DNA of 64,000 nt. Source: Craspedostauros australis (Eukaryota; Bacillariophyta; Bacillariophyceae; Mastogloiales; Achnanthaceae). The stretch is from assembly GCA_026770025.1 (NCBI GenBank), contig JAMXDE010000037.1, forward strand, positions 186,001 to 250,000, read 5' to 3'. Within the stretch, counting starts at the first letter, position 1. Every line of letters begins with the position of its first letter. Both the position numbers and the translations under genes were made by a program. Shown here piece after piece: positions 41,983-50,426 of this stretch. The notes under the pieces were generated by a model, which saw nothing but the letters and a program-made list of their open reading frames with translations, was not told the origin of the DNA and searched no databases.

Positions 41983-43446
41983 ATGAGATTCTGCTGCAGC
42001 GAGGTGTGTGGGAAGCTGATCCAATCAGGTGCAGACGTGTTCTGCGCGAACTTCTCCAGTCCGCGCGGGCCCTTTGCCCCCTGTAGGTCAGCTTGGTGCG
42101 GCTCGTGCTATGGCGAGATTGGAGACAAGAACTTTCCTGTCCAAACTGCCAACGACGACGACGGTATCGATCTCACTCCGGATACCGACAAGACTCGCTT
42201 CCGAATAGCCCGAAACGGTGACCATCTTATGGTGCCGTTTCAGTGCGATCGCTGTCACTTCCACAATATCATGCTCCACAAGCCACTCAACCACAGACAA
42301 CAGGATCGAGAGATGCTTGTCTACATTCGACGAGCCAACCTCGACGCCTTTTGGAGCAGAGAACCATCCACTGTCGCGGCAAATCTTCGCGAAGCCCGAC
42401 GCATGGAAGCTTTTGCGGATCGGTTGAACATCCCATCCATCAGCGCTCCAATGGGTCCCTTCCCGCTTCAAGACTCGTGTGGCATGGCTGGAGCAATGGC
42501 AGTACTCGACAGGTCCTTGGATACAGGTCGCTATGCGACCAATGTTCAATGGGAAACTTTTCGACGCACCAGGTCGGCCATCACCAATATTCACCAAGCG
42601 GGTGTTGTTGGACTTGGGGAGTCTGTCATGGCATACGAGAGGTCCCGCATGTGGATGTCAAGTGTGCCATCGCATCAGTTCTGGTTCACTCGATTCATGG
42701 AAGGCACCCACAGGAGAGTGGGGCAGATCCGCAAGCCAGCTCGTGCCTACACCATTGACGAGATCCATGGGTTGGAAGCTCTGTTGGAGCAAGAGTGGAG
42801 AATGGACAACGATCACTCTCGGCGCAAGAGAACCGCAGAAGTGGCTATGCTTACAATTGTGGCCTTCTGCACCGGGCTGAGGGGAGAGGAGATGCTACAA
42901 ATCGACCTTCTTGCTACCTCTTCGAGTCTCAAGCATCTTCAAGATGCGAAGCTTCCGCACGCACGGCTTGCCATCATCGGTCGCACCAAGGGCAACAGGC
43001 ATGATGGAGCACGATTCGACGTTCCATGTGTGAAGACAACTTCAGGTACCGGATTACAACCTGGCAAATGGATCAAGCGGATGGTGCAACAAGTCGAAGG
43101 TGCGGGACTTCGTAATGGCAAGCTTTTGACAAGGAAACTGAATCCGCCAAGGCTCCTGGAGTTCCGGGACGACGTATATGTGGCGCTGGAGGCCTTGCAG
43201 GCCCAAGGCATAATCGATACAGAGGTGGATATCCGAGACAAATACGGTCTTGACCGCTCAGCTCGCAGAGGGTCCACTTCTCACGCGATCAACATGCGTG
43301 TTCCAAGAGATATCATCATGGCAAACAACAGATGGCGAACCGAAGCCAACTCAGTCTCGGGAAACCCAAGACTGGACATGGTGGACACCTACTCAGCACT
43401 GGAGTCACTGCTTCCTGCTGTATTGGAGTACTCGAAGCAGATGTGA
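41983..43446 (+). CDS. Tyrosine recombinase of the retroelement
   Basis: A frame of 487 residues from the first ATG in frame (41983), one base off the pol frame and overlapping its tail; the open frame reaches back to 41845 but only with GTG. Two Cys pairs, WCGSC and QCDRCHFHN, suggest a small zinc site in the N-terminal part. RRANLDAFWSREPSTVAANL begins the helical arm-binding region. The catalytic domain has the first Arg in TGLRGEE, a strand pair with LAIIGRTKGN, the second Arg cluster in RSARRGSTSHAIN, NNRW in the position of the usual LGH box, and the candidate nucleophile Tyr in DMVDTYSALES. These are the R...R-x-x...Y elements of tyrosine recombinases, which integrate a circular cDNA without making target-site duplications. 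It looks intact. Confidence 0.85.
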   Translation: MRFCCSEVCGKLIQSGADVFCANFSSPRGPFAPCRSAWCGSCYGEIGDKNFPVQTANDDDGIDLTPDTDKTRFRIARNGDHLMVPFQCDRCHFHNIMLHKPLNHRQQDREMLVYIRRANLDAFWSREPSTVAANLREARRMEAFADRLNIPSISAPMGPFPLQDSCGMAGAMAVLDRSLDTGRYATNVQWETFRRTRSAITNIHQAGVVGLGESVMAYERSRMWMSSVPSHQFWFTRFMEGTHRRVGQIRKPARAYTIDEIHGLEALLEQEWRMDNDHSRRKRTAEVAMLTIVAFCTGLRGEEMLQIDLLATSSSLKHLQDAKLPHARLAIIGRTKGNRHDGARFDVPCVKTTSGTGLQPGKWIKRMVQQVEGAGLRNGKLLTRKLNPPRLLEFRDDVYVALEALQAQGIIDTEVDIRDKYGLDRSARRGSTSHAINMRVPRDIIMANNRWRTEANSVSGNPRLDMVDTYSALESLLPAVLEYSKQM

Positions 43447-43911
43447 TACATCTGCGGGGACGACGAGGGGGGAGAGAACAGGTCCATTGTGCCAGCACAC
43501 ACACTGCCACACTGGAGCTGATTCAAGCTAGGTGCCATCATCTTCGCTCACCCAATATTGACCAGAAAAGGACAACCATGGGAACTTGACGCTGTCGTTC
43601 CAAATGGCTAATCCAGGAAAATATATGGGCACGTATCTGGAATCGAACTACATGTTCTTCCATGCGTTGCGAAGCTCTGCCTGCCACCAATGGCGTGAGG
43701 ACTCGGTCGACTGATTGTCGGCCGGTCCACAACTACCCCCCACGTTAGCACTTCAATACAGTAGACTAATAAGTATACTCCTACGTATTGATGTACCACC
43801 GTGTGACAATGTGAAGGAAGCTGCACAGGTCGCAATGAACACACAGGATGACCTGCAATAATATGATGATGTCAACAATCACACGTAAATGTACGAGGCC
43901 AACGACATATT

Positions 43912-44065
43912 CGTGAGGGAAATTGCAAGGGAATTTTATTCCCCAAAACTCCCTGACGATGCACAAATTTCCCCCACGATGCAGTTATTTCTCTGATGGT
44001 GTTGTTTATTTCCCCTACGGACCCCGTTTTTTCCCCCACAAAAGCGTTTTTTTCCCTCACGATTG
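43912..44065 (-). repeat. Right terminal array with a head-to-head start
   Basis: About six units of the same 20-21 bp repeat as on the left, in the opposite direction (AATTTCCCCCACGATGCA and variants, for example ATTTCCCCTACG). The inner edge begins with two units in the forward direction (GTGAGGGAAATT, GCAAGGGAATT at 43912-43935), which abut the inverted ones and form an imperfect palindrome. The units are more diverged and T-rich than on the left. Confidence 0.8.
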
Positions 44066-44825
44066 TGTCATCGAACCGGTCATGACAAGTAACGGTCTCT
44101 GTCATATTGACTAACGCCTGGACACGAAAATAGATATACCAAACATTCACCAATTCCGTTGTGAGAGCACAGGCGCTCCACCAAAGACAATACCGCGCAC
44201 CGGACATGAGTAACTAATCTGGTTCATACGAAGCAGTCGTACTAATTTAATATAGCAGAGCACATGAGACAACCGTTGATTGCAGCGTTCGAAACAATTT
44301 AACCACACACATCAACGTCATTTGTTTCCATGTACAATACTGCATTTGAATGATGCATGCGCCTGCCATACTACAGAAACATAGATACAATAGCTTTGTC
44401 GCTGTAGTTGCGAATATGTGCTGGCGTGAAAATGTATCCGCCAAGCCGAGTCAGCAGGGCAAGCTCCGGGCTTGAACGCTCGAGAGCAAGAGGGAAGACT
44501 GTGATTTGGCGAGGTTGCTGACCGATGGTTGACAACAAGCCAAAGAAGCGACAGCACAAGGACTCTCCACATGTTGTATTGGCGCGTGAGAACTGATGCG
44601 AGTCGTTTCACTCGCTGCACTTCGCAGTACAACGTGAAAAAACTGTATCGCGAATCATGACATCAGTTGGCAGTGTGTCACACTCATGCAACACCATCGA
44701 CGACAACACTCTGCTCACAATTTCAATTTCCTCCATCGCCATCAAACCAAAATGGCATGATCACCAAGCGTCGCACCTTCGCAACACCAAGGCAATCAAC
44801 CGAGGCATCACCACCAGTTCACACG

Positions 44826-44830
<5 letters not shown>

Positions 44831-44882
<52 letters not shown>

Positions 44883-44895
44883 CACACACACAACC
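44831..44895. repeat. AC dinucleotide microsatellite
   Basis: Twenty-five perfect AC units (44831-44880) are followed by a slightly interrupted AACACACACACAAC tail. It lies about 100 bp before the transposase start codon. Confidence 0.95.
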
Positions 44896-44994
44896 ATCAG
44901 CATCCGCAATCGATCAGAGACATGCTGCTCCATCCAACGCACACGGTCTTGATAACAATGCCCATTGGCTGGTTCGTCGTCCATCGCCATCACC

Positions 44995-46049
44995 ATGACC
45001 TGCAACAGCATCTCCGCCAGCAAGGCCGGCAAGCCAAGAAATGGAAGATCAAGGCTGAAGGACAAGAGTGAGACCATGAGGATGACAAGGCAACAACAAC
45101 AGTTGCTTCGCTCCAAGCATTCTTCGGCTGACTTCGAATCCATCGGCTTCTTTCTCATGGGGAGCCTGCCCCCCAAGAATGGGGGATCAGAAACATCAAA
45201 AAGAGCATTCGTTGCATGGTTTGGCGTCACGCCCAAGCTCTGCAAGGAGGTCTGGGATCGATGCGTTCTGCCTGCCAAAGCAAAGCCAAAACATCTATTC
45301 TGGGCTCTCCACTTTCTCAAGAACTACCCCACCTACGACGTATTGAAGGCAACTTTTGGAGCAGATCCACACACACTTCGAAAGTGGATCTGGCAAATGA
45401 TTGCCTGCATTCAGCAATGCTACAAAGAAGTGGTAAGTGATTTTTTGTTGTGCTCGTTCTGCCTTCCGCAATGTGCTCAATGCCTGTATTGAATTCAACA
45501 TCTTCTCACCTTTCCTTCCAGATCAAATGGCGCAACCGCTTAAATTCGTCTAAACCTCGAACTTGCCATGTTACTGTGGATGGAACTGACTTCCGCATCC
45601 GTGAGCCCACACCATTCAGCTCAAAATGGTACAGTCACAAGTTCAAGACATCGGGGCTGAGATATGAAGTTGCGATCTCAATCCAAACAGGTCACATTGT
45701 TTGGGCAGTCGGACCTTTTCCCTGTGGCAGGTGGTCGGATCAAAAGATATTCAATGCCTTCCTCGCGAAGCGACTGATGAAGGGAGAATGTGTTGAGGCC
45801 GATGGGGGGTATGGTGGGCCCCATGTGCTGAAGCCAACCAGCTATGTGTCGAAGTCGAACAAACGAGCTAAGTCCAATGCTCGTGCGCGCCATGAAACAA
45901 TCAATCGGCAATTCAAGAGATGGGCGATCTTGGGGAACACATACAGGTCAGATAGAGAACGCCATAAGGAGGTGTTCAAAACAATTGCCTTTCTCACACA
46001 ACTGTCTATTCAATCTGGAGGCTTCAGTCCATACCAAGTTAATTACTAG
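44995..46049 (+). CDS. PIF/Harbinger DDE transposase
   Basis: Two exons, 44995-45432 and 45522-46049, phase 0; the 89-bp intron has a GTAAGT donor and a pyrimidine tract ending TTCCTTCCAG. The product is 321 aa; ATG 45076 is an alternative start. Residues 60-145 form the helical N-terminal region (FVAWFGVTPKLCKEVWDRC and HFLKNYPTYDVLKATFGADP). The DDE_Tnp_4 catalytic core shows TVDGTDFRI (first Asp), VEADGGYGG (second Asp) and ARHETINRQFKRW (Glu), plus the typical YSHKFKTSGLRYEVAISIQT and GPFPCGRWSDQKIF. All three acids are present and no frame break is seen, so the protein could be active. Harbinger elements usually also encode a Myb-like DNA-binding protein; the gene at 33426-35113, pointing the other way, is a candidate. 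No terminal inverted repeats could be identified by eye. Confidence 0.88.
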
Positions 46050-49000
46050 AGTCAAGAGTGATCCACATCCTATTGAATGCCACAATCACTTCATCGTATC
46101 GTTAACAGCTGCGCTGCCTTTTCGTAGACTACAGTATGCGTTCGACATGGGACTGACGAGCAGAAATCAAACCCGAACGGGGTTTGTTGGTAGAACAGTG
46201 ATACAACGTATTTTCCATAGAAATGACATATATGCATATTTCCCTCAACTCTCTGGCAGAGAGGGCAAGAAAGTCGGAGAATGATTGAATGGGTGAATGA
46301 TCGGATGGATGGGTGGATGGGTGGATTTGTGAGCGAAGGAAGGAAGAAGCCATTCAAAAGCAAACAATGGCATGGAGAGAATGGAGACAACCAATCCGAC
46401 GAGCATCTGTGTGTCGGCACAGCATTCTCGCATGGCACAGGTCAGAACACCACTCACGTGCGTAAGCACGCACGCAAACAAACAATCAAGCACGGGATAT
46501 GTTGCCTTGGCAGCTCATTTGGACTCCGGAGTGGAGAGTACGCTCTCTCCTTCTCATCTGCGACACTTATTCGGCCGTGCCCCTGCATCCAAATTCCGGG
46601 AGTAGAAGCCCCATGGAGTGCAGCACGATAAGATAGAGGCGCGCTGCGACCCAACAAGACGAATCGCCCTCCACATCGATGCTGCGTTTGCCTTTCCGCG
46701 GATGTATGTGAAGCACCATACTCGCACGAGCTCCCTCAAGGGATACCGACTTGGTGCCATGGCCGTCCAACGCCGCACACACGGGAAGGCGGTGTCGAAC
46801 TATCCGCTGCTTCATCTGAACAATATGTCCTTGTGATACTCACGAGCAACGTGTTAAGATCCTCTCGCTGGCTCGGAACGACATCGGACGTGTCTCAAGG
46901 AATCATTGATCCACCATTCGACTCTGTCGATGATACCCATCATACGAGTACGGCCTACGAGAGAGGGGGCAGAGGTAGCGGATGAGCACATCCTGCTTTG
47001 TCGCCGCGAGAAGCATGTGAAGGAACACGAATGGGATGGTGCACGCAGAGCCTGGAGCAAAGCGAAGGTATCGACGAGAAACGCCGGTGCTGGGTTGAGG
47101 CATGTTGGCAGCCGGTACTGTGGCTCCCGCCTGTGGGGGGCTCGTGTGCGTCGCGCTATTGCGCTCACATCATATCCCATCGTTTTCTGCCCATCGTTCC
47201 TTTCTGTCTCGTGTGCAGGTTCTGCACAGCGGCGGAGTTTCTTCCCAAAAAGAGAAAGAGGAGGATTCCCAAGGTAGAGCGAGTGTCGCCCCCCTCTCTC
47301 CGATGCTCTGGGGACAAATTGGCAGCTCAGGAATCAGCAGCGAGGGAGAACAAATTCAAGACAAACGCGTTCAGAAGGACCCACCATCCTGCCTGGGACG
47401 GATGGATCCATCGTTCTCCAACGAATGGGGGTGGTGCCTTGGTCATGAGGAGCGCGTCCGAACTGACCCTCCACAATTCGCGATTCCGTGCCCGTGCAAT
47501 TCACGCGATGCGCCCAGGAGAGAGAAGCAGTTTTGGCGCGCGCAACCTCAGTCTCCCAGTGCACAAATGGAGTTGCCATCAAATGAATCTTCGTTCTGGT
47601 TTCGAAGCAGTTGGTTCCCGCTGTGGTGATGTGATTCCGCCACGCCAACGATCCCCTCTGCAACATTGGCAACACGATACCACACCATGCCACACCATGC
47701 CACGACAGAGGATAGACTGGAATGTATGGCATGGTCCCCCACGAGCAGAGAGTATGATGCTTGTCGTCCGAGGAATGAGAATGAAAAGAGAGTAGCCAGG
47801 TTGATGTTCACGGCCAATGTTTGTGTCGATACAGGTAGAACAGGTCAAGCAGAACACGCACAGCGCCCAACCTTGGGGCAGGGCGGAGCACTCTTGCTAT
47901 TTTACCACACGATCCAGTTCTGCAATAATTATTGCACGATGTACCTCCATATATAGTGGTCGGTGGTTTGGACCTCCAAGGAATAGGAAACGATGGAACG
48001 CAGAATGGTTTCACGATCACACCATCATGGGATCCGTCGTCTCTCGAAATGAATATCGTGAACACATTCTGCCTGCGCGCTCGCGGCCCCCATGCCAATC
48101 CCAAATCCTTCATACCATGCAAACCCAACTGCGCTGTGGGTGCGTATGGTGTGCATAGTATTGGCACGAAGCTGCCTGTTCGCGGAGCAACTCGAATGGA
48201 AGGCATGGTAGTGGTACGATCTTTGCGTAGCGTCGAAGCAGCCATTGTACAATAGTTGGAATGCAAACATTGACACATCTACAGCCCGCCCATCCCTTCC
48301 ACTCGTGTGGTATAAGAGATCCAGGCATGGGCACAGGCAGAACGACAGAGCAAGACCAAGGCAAACCAGAGCAAAGTGGCACCAAGCGGAGCAGAACCGA
48401 ACTTGTCAGCATTGGAAAACTCGTGAAGGCAATCCCAAAAGTGCGAACAAAGAGGTGTGGATGATTGTCGGCTGGTTTTGTCGCAAGGGTTGTTCGTTGA
48501 AGATGAAGCCGCCTGGGTCCGGATTCCCCTTCGCGCTGACAGATGCAACAACCCGATCCGGTACCGAACGTTCAGCACGTCGCACGGGCCATTTGTACAT
48601 GCACACAAAATGCTGCCATGCTGTTGTGCTTTGGGGTGTTGGTGTTGGTGCTGGTGCGAGTGTCGATTGAAGTGTTGATGGTTGATGTTGATGTTCGTGG
48701 CAGGGGCGTATTGGTGCCGGGGCGGGTGCTCGCACTTTTTGCGGCATGATGAGATCGAGAATGTGCACAGAACACACAGATTACGATCTGCTCTCTCTCT
48801 CTCTCTCTAACAAGAGAGAGAGAGTACTCTGCTCCACGACCAGTTGCGCACACAATTCGAAATCGTGGATGCGGTGCGAGTAGCCGGTAGCATTGCGATC
48901 ATGGGAGCACAACAGAGCACTCCAACGATGTTTGCGACGGAGGAAACTACGAACGTGAGTTTTCCAAGACCAGACTACGTGATTATCTCCTGAGCACAGA

Positions 49001-50426
49001 TCGACTTGGATGACATTGTCACCCAATGGCGAATGATCCCAGGGCAGGATAAGCACGAAGTTGGGGAGCGCTGTTGTTTGGTCCCACCAGAAATGCTGTC
49101 AGTGATTCTACTAACCAAGTTCTGGCCACTATGTGGTGATAGCAGCGGCAGCCTTCCACATGACTCCTGCGACGAAAACGAACGGACCAACAAAAACAGC
49201 CGCGAGTTCCGTATTCCATGTATTTGCGTGGAGACAAGTTGCCAGTACTGCAGCATACTATACGTACTAACGTGCTTGCGAACGTCATTGCATTTTGGTG
49301 CGTGGGCGCTGTCGAGTAGCTCGTGGAACAAGACAAGAAACTGTTGTGACGGGGTTCTTCCAACAGGTTTATTGTTCGCAACATCCGCTACCAGGGGGGC
49401 AACCAAGCGAGCCAGAATGAAAAGACGCCAACAAACACACATCAAACTCGGGACATTTTGAGACAGTGATGAGGAGGCATTGACGTACACGTTCTTGTTC
49501 TCTGTCAATGGCCCCATCGTCCCTCTATCTCTCTTCCTCAATGGTAGTTCTTCTTTTGTCCGCGAGGGAACTGGTAGCGTTGGATTTGATCTCGTTACCA
49601 AACACAAAGAACGAGACATTTTGATGAACAAAGGCCATCCAGAATCGAATACAACCGTCGGTGGAGTGAAGGCGGTTGCCGCGAGTGTCGGTATCACCCA
49701 TCATACGGTTCCAGTTCGAGTTTCTCCATCCTCCGTAACAGTGCTCGCAGGCGCCTGTAGTTGTGTGGCACGCACAACATCGCGATTTGTCAGCTGGACA
49801 TTGGGGGCTTCTCTCTTCCACGAGCCTTGCAGCCGCACACGCATGTTCGTACCATAGTACCAGGACAGAACGGCACGAGTTCGAAGTCGAGGACGAGCAC
49901 AGCGCGTCGGTATCACCACCAATATCCGGCAAATTCGCAGCCGCTGGTCTTTGCTCGCGGTTCGGCTCCCTGTTTTCAGCCCAAGTCAACCTCGCCTGTA
50001 TTGGTTTTGGCTCCCTTCTATCAGCGACAATCGGAGGGGAACGAAGGTCAGAGGGCGGAAGGTACCATACATGCACGATACTCGCACGTCTGCTCTGCCC
50101 TGCTCGTACTGTATGGGGTCATTCTGCGTGGAACAAGTACCATACGCACACGATACACATACCGCACGACGCCCAACCATTCCATCTCTTGGAGCAACCA
50201 AACATGGCAAACAACCCACCGGACACAAAGACAGAAAGGCACAAAGGCAAGAAGGCAAGAAGGCAGGTAGGCAAGCAAGTAATCCCGCGCGTTGAACAGC
50301 ACAAGCAATCAGTTATCATCCAGGGCAAAGCAGAGCATCATATTATACCATCCGAGCACCATCCTCGCACAAGTGCCATACAGACTTATTATATAATACT
50401 TACTAATACGAGCACGCGCAATCCCC
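46050..50426. other. 4.4-kb spacer, no convincing gene
   Basis: The longest frames (46998-47795 plus and 48975-49697 minus) have no domain and no neighbour-like composition. A short GGATGGGT array lies at about 46303-46325. The CT/AG hairpin at 48790-48826 is listed separately. The first 200 bp should carry the 3' end of the Harbinger element. Confidence 0.4.
48790..48832. repeat. CT/AG inverted repeat ending in AGAGTACTCT
   Basis: A CT run of about 19 bases, a short AACA loop, then 12 bases of AG form a near-perfect hairpin, followed at once by the palindrome AGAGTACTCT. Similar elements occur in several other spacers of this window. Confidence 0.8.

Larger units (their letters stand above)
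35377..44070 (+). mobile_element. DIRS-type tyrosine-recombinase retrotransposon, damaged copy
   Basis: About 8.7 kb bounded by inverted arrays of a 20-21 bp unit and containing, in order, gag-like, reverse transcriptase, RNase H and tyrosine recombinase frames, all on the plus strand. The recombinase instead of a DDE integrase, the inverted ends and the absence of long terminal repeats place it with DIRS-like elements. A 13-bp piece of the outer left end (TTGCAAGGGAATT, 35377-35389) recurs at 43923-43935, inside and next to the right array, as expected of the internal complementary region of DIRS elements. No methyltransferase frame was seen. The exact ends are inferred from the arrays. Breaks in gag and pol suggest this copy is not autonomous. 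I remember similar proteins as repeated hypothetical proteins in diatoms. Confidence 0.8.
43447..44994. other. Retroelement right end and transposase upstream region
   Basis: No gene is seen. It holds the right terminal array (43912-44065) and an AC microsatellite (44831-44880). Between 44071 and 44820 no repeat or coding sequence stands out. The promoter of the Harbinger transposase gene should lie here. Confidence 0.5.

Noticed and set aside
43620..43700. A tRNA-like stretch on the minus strand (GTTCGATTCC)
   Set aside because: The bases flanking the loop do not form a T stem, and no matching acceptor or anticodon stem was found.
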